Below are positions 35,301-47,751 of a stretch of DNA of 64,000 nucleotides, piece by piece. This stretch comes from Nymphaea colorata (taxonomy: Eukaryota > Streptophyta > Magnoliopsida > Nymphaeales > Nymphaeaceae), in contig NC_045150.1 of assembly GCF_008831285.2 (NCBI RefSeq), positions 10,988,001 to 11,052,000 on the forward strand. The letters run 5' to 3'. Position 1 is the stretch's first letter. Each line of letters starts with the position of its first letter. The position numbers were made by a program, and so were the translations under genes. Below the pieces are notes generated by a model. The model was not told where the DNA came from and did no database searches. It worked only from the letters and a program-made list of their open reading frames with translations.

Positions 35301-38080
35301 GAATTCAACATCACCAAAGTGTAAGTTATGTTAAGAAGACAAAAGATTAAGTGGGAGCTTTAGCTTTTTACTGAATGGTGAGTCTGTCCTACTCAGTCGA
35401 AATGTATGAAACAAACACTAGTCTTCCTTTCTCCCTCGTCATCTTTCCCATATAAATTTCAGTATACAGTCAAATTAATGTCCATGGTAGATAGTCTTGT
35501 TCAGTTAATCATATCACAGGTATATCTGATTGCTGCTCATCAAGTTTGACTGAGTCCTCTTCGAGAAACGAGTGAACTCGTCACTTCTTTTTTTTTTTTT
35601 TAATGAATGCAAAATGAATATAAGATGCATTAAAAGTATAGTCACAAATAACATCTTAAAGTTTAAAATGGTAAGGTTTTTTCAAGTATAATACGATGGA
35701 CTTTAAAAAATATAAAAAACTAAAATTAAAAAAATAAAATAAGTGAGAAAATAATAACACAAACATCAAAAGTAGATTTACCGTAAATGAAAAATAAAAA
35801 ACAAAAAAAACTATTTGACATTAAAAAATAAAAAAATGAAAAAAAAAGTGAAAAACACATTAAAAACACGTTTTTTAAAGTTTTAAAGCCATTTCATTTT
35901 CTCTCATTTTTTTTAAATATCATATTTCGTGTGACTATGAAATTTAAAAGTTTGACAATGGAACTTAACGACCTACGGTCTATCATCATTAAACAAAGTA
36001 AATATTTGAAGCAGCGTTTCTCAAAAATTAAGACCTTCCAAAATGACTAGTTCTAACGAAGGGGCCTCTCATTTTGAGAAACGTGAAGCCACAGCCTTTT
36101 GAAGTTTTGTGAAAAGTTGCTTTTTAGCGAATGACGTGCCCGCTCCCTGGATTGATAGAGTGACATGAGAAATGGCAAACCATGGGGGGAATAAAACATG
36201 CACCATTCACAAAAACCATTGTCTTTTTCTCTTGCTCCTTGTGTTGGGATTTCCATTTTATGGGCTCTCTTTCTCTTCTTTTCATCTCTCTCTCTGCCAA
36301 TATTTCTCCATGCAGAGAAGCTGAACCACTCAAGCGACACATTGTCACGACCTTAACCGAAGGTCTCTATCGTGGCATCATGGCAACAGTTAGTAGGCGT
36401 CATGGTCTTTGTTAGTGTTCAGTTAAGCCCTTGCAGTTATTCCAAGAAGTGGGTTGTTCCACATTTTTAGCGTGAGTTATCCCTGTTAGTGGGTCCAAAG
36501 TAAAAAATATCGCAACTTAATTGAAAAAGACGTGTTAAATACGTGAAAAATAAGTCAGGCGTATAAAACAGCAATACAACGCATCTTTCTTAAAAAATGT
36601 CAGAATATAAAAAACAAAAAAAACGTGAATTATACACGTTTTTTTAATATTTTTTATTATTTTCTTATTTATTTTATTTTTATATTTTTCAGGATTTTTT
36701 AAATGTTTTAAATGTTTTAAAAAAAAAATTATTTCTGAAATATTTCTGAGATATACAACTTTGCCATGTTATCCTCGAGAAATTCATGTTCACCTCATGC
36801 TCTAATAATTTAATAGTTTCAGATAAATATAATAATTTCAGGAAAATATGTCATATTACAAATATATCTATTTGAAAATATACCAGCTATCATGGTTATG
36901 TTAGTGCCGAACTATATTTTGTATGTGACTATGTATCAAATATATTGTTGTTTAGCAGGGGCTTGTGGTCCACTCTTCAATCGAAGCTTGTAATGGATCC
37001 AATAAACCAGGCATTTTAGCATACTGAAAAAAATATTGCTGATATTGGTTTCAACCAAGCATTCTTAAAGACATTTTTTGTGCATTATGTTCTTTTCTCT
37101 AGTCCTTAGTGTTTTGCAATCAGTTTCACAAGGCTTATTTTATTTCCTGACAATTGTGCAAGAGATATTTGCTGTTTTGGATGATACATTTCACAAGCTT
37201 GGTTTCAACTCCATGTTTTGGTTCTACATGGGACTAATTTTCTGGATGAACCAATTGTCTGTCTTCTTGTTTCATTTTCCAATAAATTGAAGTATTTTAT
37301 AGTAAGTTTTGTCCTATTATTATTTTCTTCTAAAACTATTTCACGGAGCCTTGATTTTGGCTATAAGTACTCATTTTCCAATCCTCCATTTTTTGTTTTG
37401 TTTGTAGGTGATCAAGATCTTAGCTTTCTTCATGATCCATGAATTGGATTGGGAATTTAGGAACTTATTCTGAGGTGAAGATTGCTTTATCTTTCTTTTT
37501 TGTTTTCTAATGACAGAAAAAATAGGAGCTTTCTGGGCAGGCCAAGATTTGCTTGCCCAAAAGGTTGATGTAGCATTGTATGTCCCTACTAGTTATTTGT
37601 GTATAATGTGCAATATATTTCTATTTTATTTATGAAATTTCTCTTACTGTACCAGAGATGATATGCTCTTTCATATATCCCTTTCCATCATTCTTAAACT
37701 TTTTGACTGTTTGGATACAACTATAGCTACACTCCATGAATATGAGAGAATTAGAATTGTTTATGGGAGAAATAAGATGCTAAGCTGCTAATATGAGAAA
37801 CTTAGAATTGTTTCACCATACTAGTCTCTGGGAATAAATTTTCTAGATGTGTATGAACCTGCTATTTTCTTATTTATTTTCTCTATTTCGACCAGAAATG
37901 GCTTGTGGAGCTTTTTGATAAGAAAGAAGTAGGTGTGCTCAAAGGACACTTATTTTCTATTATTTTTATGTATTTTTTTTTTATAATTATGAATTGTATA
38001 AACAATATCTTTTATAGTACAATTACTTATTTCTATGTTCTATCTCTCTCTCTCTCTACATATATATATATATAGATAAT
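35301..38080. other. AT-rich stretch without a recognised gene
   Basis: Long A/T homopolymer-rich patches lie at 35590-35900 and 36490-36790. The first is, in inverted orientation, related to 38250-38480 (sharing AAATCTACTT..GATGTTTGTGTT and TTCTCACTTATTTTATTTTTT), so both probably belong to one transposon family. A pyrimidine-rich stretch with CTCTCTTTCTCTT is at 36235-36300. No coding exon could be supported. Confidence 0.5.
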
Positions 38081-38720
38081 AAAACAAAATGTAGAATAAT
38101 TAAAATGGCTATGACTTTTTCCATGGCCAATGTACAAGTAACTGTGGTTGTTGCAAATAACGGTCACTGGCTGTTGCAAATAACGGTCACAGCCAAAACC
38201 ATGGATAGTGGCCTAGGTACATCATGGCCGGTTGATAAAATAGCCAGTCACAAAAAACGTGTTTTTTAAAATAAAAACAAATTGACATGATAAATAAACC
38301 TAGATATTTTTTTATTGCATTTTTTCCTTTTTCTTCATTTTTTTAATGTTTTAAACATTTTTTTTTATTTTCTAATTTTATTTGTTGCAAATCTACTTAT
38401 TCATTGATGTTTGTGTTTATAGTTTCTCACTTATTTTATTTTTTCTTAATTTGAGTTTTTTTTTAATTTTTAAAAATTTGTTGTATTTTTCTTGTTTTTT
38501 CTCCTTTATTTTCAAGCTCACTGTATTGTAGCCGAGAAAAAACTAGCGGTTTAAAACTCAAGAAATTTTTTTGTGACTATGGTCAAAACCATGATAAAAA
38601 GTTAATAGCTACAAGGGTTTTTGCCAAAGTCAGCTTAGTTAACAGCCACAGGAAAGGTAACGGCTGAAAATACTTTCAGCCACAGTTTCGGGGTTTATTT
38701 CATGGAAGCTCTCTTACCGC
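38081..38720. mobile_element. Degenerate transposon-like segment with GGCTGT/AACGGTCAC repeats
   Basis: The outer parts carry short repeats. The pair GGCTGTTGCAAATAACGGTCAC occurs twice in tandem-like order near 38150-38200, and GGCTGAAAATACTTTCAGCC is at 38663-38683. The inner part is AT-rich and matches 35690-35880 in inverted orientation. Repetitive subterminal GGCT..AGCC words suggest a non-autonomous DNA transposon; the termini are not defined. Confidence 0.4.
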
Positions 38721-41674
38721 TTCAACAATGACTTTTTGGTTTTGTAATCGGTCTCCTTTTTCTGTAGCTCTTGCTTTCCGGATCGCAATAATCAGGAACT
38801 GAAATGGGTATGTCTTCTTAGCCGCAAGAGATGAAATTCTGCTTCATCATCTCAAACCACTCTATACAAGTCACTTCACTTATGCGACGTCTAATCAAAG
38901 AGGAGGACAAAATGAATCTTCGACGTGTCTTATTATTGTCACAAAGACTGGAATATTTTCAAGTTATTGTGGCAATATCACCAAAAAACTGGTGAAATGA
39001 AAAAAATGGAATTTATCCCACATTTGAAATGAATACTATCATACTATGATAAATTTTGTTAGATCTTTTATTCCTTTTTTAAATCACAACATTCTCTAAT
39101 ACATCTTAAGCTTTGTTTTCATTTTTATCTGTTTCAGAGTTTGAAGAACTATTTCTGAATATCATTTTTGTATGAAAATTAGCGGAAAGTCTATCTTGGA
39201 CTCTTGAGATTTTCGAGAAAAAGATCCTTTTTAGCTGATTCCAGAGAAAATCTGTTGCCGATGAAAACATGTAAAAAGGTATTTGTGACAATGATGTTAT
39301 CTAGTAATTCCAGCTGCAAGTGCTTAATTAGTTTTTAGTTTTTCATTTCAGAATGGTCACTTATTTCCAGCCGAGTTTGATGTTTGAATTTTCAAGGCTT
39401 GTACAATTCTTTTTCCCTTTTAAATGTCTTTTTCATATGATTTACTTACTCCTTCACTCATCGGCAAGCATCTAGTTTCATTTGTCGACTGTTTCCATGG
39501 TTCCTGGCATCGCTGTTGATCCAACATGTGCCCAAACAAGCTCTGAAGGATCAGATGTCATAATGCTGGATTAAGTTAATTATATTGTGAATATAAGTTT
39601 GTTCCACCATTTTTCCTTTATTTGGCTCTTTTTCCTTGTAATCCCGTATACAAATTTTCAAGCCATTTACTCTGCTAGTTCCCCTCTTCTTTATTGCAAA
39701 TTCTTCAGCTTGAGCCATTTACATTATTAATCCTTATTTTATTAAATTTGTTCGTTGTGGTTTATTTATGAAGAAACATTGCCCTTGTAGTTATGATGGA
39801 CAACGTGCTCAATTTCACAAATTAATGGCTGGTCCCATAAAAGTCTTCTTTCGAAGTGGAGAAGAGACAAATTCAAGATCTCCATATTTCGTAAAGATAA
39901 TCAAGGAATCATCGAAACAAGCAGCAGGGACTTATATTTTGGATGGGGATATGATAAGAAGTTTTTACAATTTGTCCTCTTCCCATCTGGTTGATAGAAC
40001 GACTTGTGCTGCATGGATGTCTTTGTACTTTTGTTGTTCCTCATGCAATTGTAGTGTTAAGGGGCTATTAGGCACTAGTAACAAATTGTTACTATCTAGT
40101 AAAACAGACTTAAAAATTGGAGCAGATTCATGGAACCATGTAAAGTAATGATGTATGAATCTACCCTAAATTTTAGGCGGAATCGCTGGACGGTAACAAT
40201 CTGTTATTGGTGTCAAGTGGCCCCTAAAGGACTATGATTGAGACATTGGTGGCTTACACCTTTTCAAAGATGTAAGACTTTTTGCTAAATGGTTGAACTT
40301 CTGTTTGAAGTCTAAGCCGATGTAAGTCCGAAATGAATCTGTCACTAAGGGCCATGGGGCAATCTAGTAACCTTCTTTTTCCTTTCACTTGATAAGAAGT
40401 CTTCTGGAAGGTAGAAGGCTTGCTGATGTAAGTTTGTATTCCCTTATCACTTGATAAAACTCATCTAGAAGGTCAAATGCTGCTGCTGTAAGTTTGTATC
40501 ACGAAAACTTTGACAGTAAAAGAATCAAATATTTTCATAAAGCAAACTGGAACAAAGAATGTTTGTAATAGATAAGTAGTCACAACACTTGTGCTAAATA
40601 AGTAGTTATAGCACATTAGCTTGTTGAGATTATGTTATAGGTTTAATTAGATGTGTATTTTGAATCATAACACTGGTGGCTCTTATAACAATCAAAAATT
40701 AAGATTTTCCATAAAATCAACTGGCATTGTATATGCATATAGTAAAACCAGTACCGAAATGGGAATATATATATGTATATATACATAATAAATGTATAAA
40801 GAGAGAGAGAGGGAGAGACGTGTGTTTGAATACTTGTGGTGGGGAGGTGTTGGATTGAGGTTGAGAGGGAAAGAGAAGCCTTCAACTTTTTCTACTATTT
40901 TCTTGAGTTGTAACAATATGCAGTTGAAAATGACCATGAGAGTGGCCTTTTCATTAAATGATTTTTATTCAAATCTATAGCATTTCTCATCTGACCATGA
41001 GAGTTTACGTAAGTTGATCTTGCCAAGCTTGAACTCAACTCATTTACTTAACTTTAACCCAAACATGGCTCCTTTATTAGATGAGTTGAGCTTGATCCGA
41101 GTTTGACTAAGAAAGGTCAACAGTGCACCAGAGTTGGCTTGACTCATTTAACATCCATAATTGTGGTTAGGAATTAAAGCTGGTTTTGCCTCTTCTACCA
41201 GCTAAACAAGAACTAAAGGGCAAGACTGAGGCGGTGTCCTGCCTATGGATTTAATTGAACATCCCGGGTGTCACTGCAACCCATTTTCTCTGAAGAAGAT
41301 ACATCATGCCATGGGTTGTCCAAGAAATGCTGCAATACTTTATGCAGTGAACAAATAAGACCATCTAAACTGAATAGGAATGCCTCAAATAACAAACCTG
41401 ACATGAATTTAGTGAGCAAGTATGGTTAATGTCTAAAATACCCTTAGTTAACAGTGAAAAAAACTTTTTGTAAAAAGCAAAAATGAAAATGAAAAAAAGT
41501 AAAAAACAATAAATGACATTTCTTTTTAACAAATGACCAAAATGTCCGTCCATCCTTTACTAGGTAACATGTGCACGATGCACACAACTTTCTCTCTCAA
41601 GTAAGTCACACCTGGGCAGCGACTTTGGTATTTTTGTCTAAGAAAGAGGTACCAAAACCTTTGGTGTTGGACCC
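38721..41674. other. Stretch with one unassigned open frame (39768-40148, +)
   Basis: The plus-strand frame 39768-40148 reads AGPIKVFFRSGEETNSRS and continues for 126 codons with ordinary codon use in its first half. No family is recognised, and its last third looks like non-coding sequence. A short TA run and GAGAGA run lie at 40768-40815. Elsewhere nothing gene-like is seen. Confidence 0.3.
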
Positions 41675-41682
41675 ATAAGGAT

Positions 41683-41885
41683 AGGGGCGGAACTAGGAAT
41701 TTTTCATCAAGCGGGCAAAATTAAAATTTCTAAATTTTTTTACTAGGGCTGAAATATCATTTTCAAAATTTTTATACAGAATAAGTGAAATTTTTTAAAA
41801 TTTATATGTAAAATTTATATATTTATATATATATATTTTAGGTTGGGCCAAGGCCCTTGTGAGCCGTACCATGGCTCCGCCTTGG
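41683..41885. mobile_element. 203-bp terminal-inverted-repeat element with 8-bp target duplication
   Basis: It begins AGGGGCGGAACTAGGAATTT and ends CCATGGCTCCGCCTTGG (imperfect inverted repeats). It is flanked by ATAAGGAT on both sides (41675-41682 and 41886-41893). Too short to code. An 8-bp duplication fits hAT-type or Mutator-type non-autonomous elements. Confidence 0.75.
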
Positions 41886-41894
41886 ATAAGGATG

Positions 41895-42045
41895 CTCCTA
41901 TGTTAAGCTTGCTTCGATTAACATGATAGCCATGAGAGCTTTGTCCCTAACAAAATGAACATCCACTTCAGTGTGCTTCGATTATGAAAAAGTTGGAGTA
42001 GCTGCGAAATATTTTTCCTTCACAATGTCACACCATATCGATGGT
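41895..42045 (-). pseudogene. Ty1/copia RNase H scrap
   Basis: On the minus strand a frame reads KHTEVDVHFVRDKALMAI, matching the conserved RTKHIEVD.HFVRDK stretch near the end of copia polyproteins. It is preceded by a stop, and the DQLADIFTK motif is missing. The small element ending at 41885 sits directly beside it. Confidence 0.6.
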
Positions 42046-42359
42046 GGTTTTTTTTTGTTCTTATTACAAGTTCAACTAGAAATATGTCTACCACGTTGCA
42101 TATTCTGTTATGTGGGCCACTGCATGGCATTCGGCCCCGTCCGGATCGCCATACATATGAACTTCTTTGTTCTTGGGTGGTTTGAACTTTGAAGATTAGA
42201 CAATGAACGGTAGCTTTTAAGAATCTTAATATTCTCTCGACAGCTCCCCATTGAGATTCTACAAGATCCTAATAAATTGGCTGAACGTTGTAATTACCCC
42301 TAAATTTTTAAGTTTCATATATGTCTAGCGTCTTCACAATTATTTTCAACAATTTTGGG

Positions 42360-42780
42360 TCTCAAATACTTCAATTTATTGCAGTTCTGAATTTAAATCT
42401 AAACTTCCAACCCAAGCCCTACCTCAGTCTAGGCTGATAATTCATGTCAAATCTAGATCTAAACCCAATCCAAAATCCAAACTCAAGATCCAAAAACCAA
42501 GCTTAGATCCATATCTGGATCCAAATCCCAACTTTAGATTAAAAATAGACCCCTAGATCCCAATTTGGATCTAAAACAGAGCTCTAGATCTAAAACTAAG
42601 CCTTAAATCCAAATTCAAAGTTTTACATCCATAGTAGAACTTTAGATATAGACCTAAATCCAAATCCAAGTACAGATCTAAAATCCTGCTCTAGATCCAA
42701 AACGAAGGTTAAAAACTCATATAGACTTCAGAATCAAAGTCAGGCCCAAAATAGGAAAACAGATTCAGAATATCGCCCAG
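42360..42780. repeat. Degenerate short-period repeat (CCAAATCTAGATC-like)
   Basis: Words such as AGATCC, ATCCAAA, CTAGATC and AATCCA recur every 10-20 bases over about 400 bp. A comparable but differently phased repeat is at 61050-61420. It is non-coding and probably derived from a simple-sequence expansion in a transposon. Confidence 0.6.
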
Positions 42781-43149
42781 AGATCTAGATTAGATAAAAA
42801 AACAAAAAATCTAGATAAAAAAAAATAAAACTCAAATGTTTGAAATCGAGCTCAAGAATCAATTCCCAACATCATTCGCAAGCTCGCCCTCACTTTTTAA
42901 TTCTACTCAGCTTCGTAAATCCAAATCTGGATGTACAATCCATATTTCAAGGTTAAGCACCTACCCAATCCATGATCCAACCTTTGACATGGGTCTGGGA
43001 CCCTCCCATTCAAGGAATTAGACCCGGATTGAAAACGAACCTGGAGTCATAAAAAATGGAGCCAGACCCGTTTTATAAAAGGAATATTATACCTCTTAAA
43101 AGTATTAGATATTTTTTGTTGTTAAACTTTTATTTTTTTAGGGTATGAC

Positions 43150-43480
43150 CTACCTGGGGATGGCAGAGGGGCAAAGGCCACCCTTAATTTGCCTCCTTAC
43201 GCAAAGTTTTGGCAGCGCTTGGTGCGCTGCCTAGAGCACTTGTTGTGCTACTAAGTGCTCTGGCCTAGGGTGCATGGTGCTATCGAGTGCTAAGGTTGAG
43301 AGTGCACGGCAGCACCAAGCGCAACGCACAGTCATGTGCACCCAGAACAGGGCCAGCTACATTGACAATCTTCTTTTTTGGTAAAAGTTGGCCCCAAGAA
43401 AGCGGATTTGCTCCTCTTGGGTGGGCTTTAGCCCTTCCAACCCCCTCCAAACAATGTTTCCAGAGCTAAGGGCAAATCTC
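43150..43480. other. GC-richer island with stem-loop potential
   Basis: In an AT-rich neighbourhood this stretch is rich in GCGCTTGGTGCGC-like words. It includes an exact 9-bp stem AGAGCACTT / AAGTGCTCT with a 12-base loop (43231-43260). No protein is recognised. It may be a transposon fragment. Confidence 0.4.
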
Positions 43481-46197
43481 CATATGCCAAAACCTATAAA
43501 GCAAAATAAAAATAAAATAAATTCAAAAATTTAAAATTCATAAGAAATCTTGACAAATTAAAAAACTTTCAAATGCTGAATTTTTCTTTTTTTTTTTTTT
43601 GATAAATACCCCCACATCTTCATCATTGGGAATGAGCTAACATTTGGGGAACTCCTTGAGCCCTCTAACTAAGGGCTTTGAAGTCCTTTTTATCTCTCTT
43701 CCTTCATCTATTCTTCTCTCCCACTTTCAACATTTTTTCATCTTCAAACTTAGGATTCTCCTTCTTTTCCAACCTTCATCTTCAATGAGTAGAAAGGGGA
43801 GCACGTGGACACCCTTGGAAAGCTTCTTCAACATGTCAGAGTTTTCATTTTGGAAGCTTCATTGTATGATTAAAGTAAAGTACTCATCTCTTCTTCAACT
43901 CTACCATCTCGAGGTATGTAGTATCATTTTTCTCCTAATCTTCCCTTCATCATCTTCCCATGGCCATGTAAGATATCTATTGACATTTCCTCCTCAAAGA
44001 CAAGAGCCACTTTTGAGTGTACTGAAAATATGAGGAAGCTGAAGCCAAGTCTTGTTTGTTTAATAAATTGAAACGGGCATGATATGTGTTTTCTTTAACC
44101 TTCAATTGATTGTATGTCTTCGTTATATCATTACAGATGATATGCATGTATAGCTAGTTGAATTTTGAGGTTAGGGCTTGTTCAACCCAAAAAAAACACT
44201 ATGAATATATAGATGTTAAAATGTGTTTTGACATCATTTGGATCCACATTCCCTTGATAAAATACCTATTGGTCATCCTGTTAGTAGCCTTAAAAGAGTG
44301 ATCCACCTTTAAAGAGTGTCTTCCTAACTGGATTTAAGAACAAGAGGAGTACTCTTTATCGATAGTTGTTTTTTCTTTTGAAGTTAGTCTCTATCCCACT
44401 CCCAATTGTGGGAGAGGCATACTTTTTTTGAAGGATTTCAAAAATAAGTCCTCCCTAAGGAGGCTATGGAGACTTACCCTAGGCTCTCCCATGAGCCCAA
44501 GTTTCTCTATTGCCTACATAAAATATTGAAGTTGAAATTTTCAAAATTATCTCCCAAATCTTAGTTTCCATAAAAAAAATAAAAGAGGGGTTAACATATC
44601 TTGTTATTAGATAATTTTTTCTTCCTTCTTTTCTTCCCTCGCTCTTAATTTGTCTTTTTTTAGAATATTGATATCTCTCTGATTATTCCTTAAAATCTCT
44701 GTTTTACTAATTTCCCTTTCTCTAATTCTTCTCTCCCTTAAAATCTTTACATCTCTCTCTCTCTCTCCCTCTCTCTCTCTCTCTCACACACACATTTTTC
44801 CTCTTAAACTCTCTTGCTCTTCTACTAGTTTTTGTCTTTATTTCTTTCCTACTTATAAATCTTTATTTCTCTCTCTCTTAATTTTTTCTTATAATCTCTT
44901 GCTCTTTCACTGGTTTTTCTCTGTCAATATTTTCTCTCTCTTTAAAATCTTTGCACATATATCTCTCTCTAACTGTTTTGATAAAGGTTTATGAAATACT
45001 TTCCTTTAAAAAGAACTTCCTTCCGTCGCTTTATAAAGTTTTAACTTTGTTACCAAGTATCAGACTACATATAGGTTGAAGATGATGTTCTGGTGAATAT
45101 GGAATTTATTGAGAAGGAGATTACCCATAGAATTAGTTATCCATGGTAAATGTGTTGGGAATGGCCAAGCCTCGTACCAACAGGCCAGCCCCTTTTTTGT
45201 TTTTTGAAAATAAAAATCATTTTTTAATACACTCCAGAAACAAAACCTAAACAATTTTAGGATGCAAATACCCTATTTGCACATAAGGCAATATCAGGCT
45301 GGGTGAGGGTCACATATTGCAATGCTTCCACAATACTTCAATATAAAGCAGCATCCTTGAACTTTGAATTGTTACTGGCAAATAATTTTATGAATGTGGC
45401 CATCGGCGTGTTCATGGGTTTGGCTTCATACATTTTTGCATGCTTGAAAAGATTAAAGATATTACTTTCTTTGAGATAACACCAAGCTTCCTATTAACAT
45501 TGGCGGAGGATTCACTTCATCGGAAATAGAATGAAAATTTTCCAAGTTTCACTTTTACTTGTAGGGGGAGGGGTCTTCTATTTAACTAACGGGGTCATTT
45601 TGGTCTTTTTGATCATCTTTAGTCCATAACACATGGTCCTTTGTTAGAGGGCCATTACAATTAACATGCTCCAATAACACAATGTTGCTCACAGCATATA
45701 ATTATCATCCTCCTCATTCAAGGATTTTCTTTTGATAAAATTGGACTTCAGTCCAAACTTACTAGAATTGTTCATTTTCATTCGTTCTTCTTGTTGTTCG
45801 TTTTTTTTGTAGGTTTGAGAAATTGTGCTAAGAATATAGTACATCAAAATTTTAGAACATTGAAAGGATTTATGTGAACTATGGCTATAGTGGTGTCCTT
45901 ACTTAGAACAAAGCACAAACTGCAATAATGGACAATGTTCCAAGCCTCTTTCGCGTAACTTGCACTGGAAATGTGAGTTGTTTTACAAGATTAGTCACTC
46001 AAATTTCTTAGGAATAGAACACACAAGCATACTAAGCATTTCATTATTAAATCCTATATGCAACTGTAATTGAGCAATGCAAGTGAGAGCTCTCAAGGAA
46101 AGCAATCAAACTACATTTCCACCTCCAATTATTTTAGCCAATGGCTGGTCGCGCCTTGGAATTAAATCTCATTGTATCTATGGATATGTTTAAATTA
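43481..46197. other. Stretch without a recognised gene
   Basis: AT-rich, with T-tracts and CT-rich patches (44755-44790, 44930-44975). A 129-codon plus frame at 43644-44033 has no recognisable domain and a pyrimidine-driven composition, so I do not call it. Confidence 0.45.
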
Positions 46198-46558
46198 TCA
46201 TTCCATCATTCTTGTTTTCTGCCGTATCCTTCTCAGCCCTACAACCACTTCCTTCATGTCCATTCTCTCATTTGGAAACACGCTTGAACATGACAAGCCT
46301 ATCTCCATGATCATCACCAGCAGCTCATTCATAGCAGCTGATCTTTCAGTTGGAGTAGTGTTGCTTTCGTTCAAAACATGGCTGTCAATGACATCTGAAA
46401 TTGCAACAGGAAATGCTTCAGCCACCCATTGCCTCAAACTAAATTCCCCATCAAACTGTTCATCAGTAGGCTTTCTTCCTGTAAACACCTCAAGGATGAG
46501 AATTCTGTAGCTCTAGGCATCGGCTTTGGCTGACACCTTTCCGGCCATCCCAAATTCT
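46198..46558 (-). pseudogene. LRR receptor-like kinase, C-terminal kinase fragment
   Basis: The minus strand encodes EFGMAGKVSAKADA, a TAG (46513-46515), then SYRILILEVFTGRKPTDE, a Glu-Phe-rich linker, LRQWVAEAFP and a closing helix ending KTRMME. This is the end of the kinase domain (subdomains VIII to XI) typical of plant LRR-XII receptor kinases, where the motif is GDVYSYGI-LLLE-FTGKKPTD. The TAG stands where Tyr of that motif belongs, and the canonical Gly after SY is Arg. The rest of the kinase, the membrane segment and the LRRs are absent upstream. It is therefore a truncated, inactive remnant of an immune- or development-type receptor gene. Confidence 0.85.
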
Positions 46559-46766
46559 AATTCAACCACTCAACAACATTAGACATGATTAGCAAGCACA
46601 ATATAATTGGCTAATGCTCATCTATGACACAATTGCACTAATTGGTTTTGGGCAAGAGGCCTGCAAATTAATGGACCTAAGATCAATTGAACCTCCAATC
46701 CTGCCTTTCTCTTGTTGTATTCGAATATATACATCTAAAAAAGAATACAAGACTATGATTTAGAAC

Positions 46767-47085
46767 TAGACGCGGTTATCGGGCCAGGTACCCGATGGGT
46801 ACCCCGCCCAATCGGGCCCGGGTCCGAGCCCACGTGATAATGTGTCGGGTCGGCCTGGGTCAGCCCGACGATGGCCCGATCCATCCCAATAACTTTTAAA
46901 TATTAACTATTTTATTAATCATATGTATATGGTTATTTAAAATACATTTTATATTCAAAAGAACTTATTTTATATTTAAAAAATAATTTTTTATGTTACC
47001 CGACTGGGCCTGGGTCGGATTTTGGACATTAGGCCAGTCTGGACCCGATTCTTATCAGGCCGGGCTGGCCCAATGCTCAGGTCTA
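46767..47085. mobile_element. 319-bp non-autonomous hAT element, GC-rich ends
   Basis: The ends TAGACGCGGTTATCGGGCC and GGCCCAATGCTCAGGTCTA form imperfect inverted repeats. They are flanked by the 8-bp direct repeat TTTAGAAC (46759-46766 and 47086-47093). GGGCCCGGG-type subterminal words surround an AT-rich centre. The whole element stands out by GC content. Confidence 0.8.
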
Positions 47086-47141
47086 TTTAGAACTCAAGTC
47101 TTATATATATGATATTCAAGTGCTCTTAAAAGAATTCAAAT

Positions 47142-47208
47142 ATGGTGATCTCCTTTCTTTTTGTCTATGTTGATGATCAACATAGACAAAAAGAAAGCTG
47201 ATCACCAT
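47142..47208. repeat. Near-perfect palindrome, 33-bp arms with a 1-base centre
   Basis: The left arm 47142-47174 and the right arm 47176-47208 are reverse complements except for two adjacent positions. The inner 22 bases of each arm (47153-47174 / 47176-47197) match exactly. It lies 56 bases from the end of the hAT element at 46767-47085. Confidence 0.95.
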
Positions 47209-47577
47209 AACAAAGGCAAATCATCCTCTGGTTCAAATGCTAATCATTGGTTTGAGTCAGATTGATCCAGATAAAAGTTTGATGAAAACAGTAATCTCAG
47301 AGTAATTATGGAACTGGGACTAAGAAAATACCAACCTGCACAAAAAAAATAAAGGAGAGAAAGAAAGAAAGAAAATGCATCAATACCATAAAGAGAAAAT
47401 CAACTACAAGACTAAACTATTATCAAGATCCACATAGATCCCTATGCCCATAGCTTTATCGACCAAAGGATTGTTGCACAAGCTTGGAAACGATAAAGGG
47501 AAGTTCATAGATTTAGAAATTCCTTGCTGCCTTCACTATCAAAGCTACTGCCCTTTTAGATATTGAATCCAATTACA

Positions 47578-47751
47578 TTATTCAAAATGTACTTTAATGT
47601 CCTTTTCTTCTTCACATATAATTAGCCACCTCTTTGATAGCTGTGCTTTCTGAAAAAGTGAACCATACTTGATGCTTGGCAAATTTCTAATGTCAAATAT
47701 TTTTAGAGTTCCAATGTTCCATGCAAAATATGAAGCACCACTCCTCTGTGT
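47578..47751 (-). CDS. Possible last exon of an unidentified gene
   Basis: After an acceptor-like TTTATGAGCAG, a 57-codon frame begins TQRSGASYFAWNIGTLKIF, continues to NLPSIKYGSLFQ and ends in a charged EEEKDIKVHFE before the stop. The composition is protein-like, but I cannot place the family. It lies on the same strand as the exons at 48461-48551 and 49452-50384 and could belong to the same transcript; joining phases were not established. Confidence 0.3.
   Translation of the reverse strand, partial: TQRSGASYFAWNIGTLKIFDIRNLPSIKYGSLFQKAQLSKRWLIICEEEKDIKVHFE

Noticed and set aside
43644-44033. 129-codon plus frame
   Set aside because: Pyrimidine-rich composition, no domain and no promoter or splice context.
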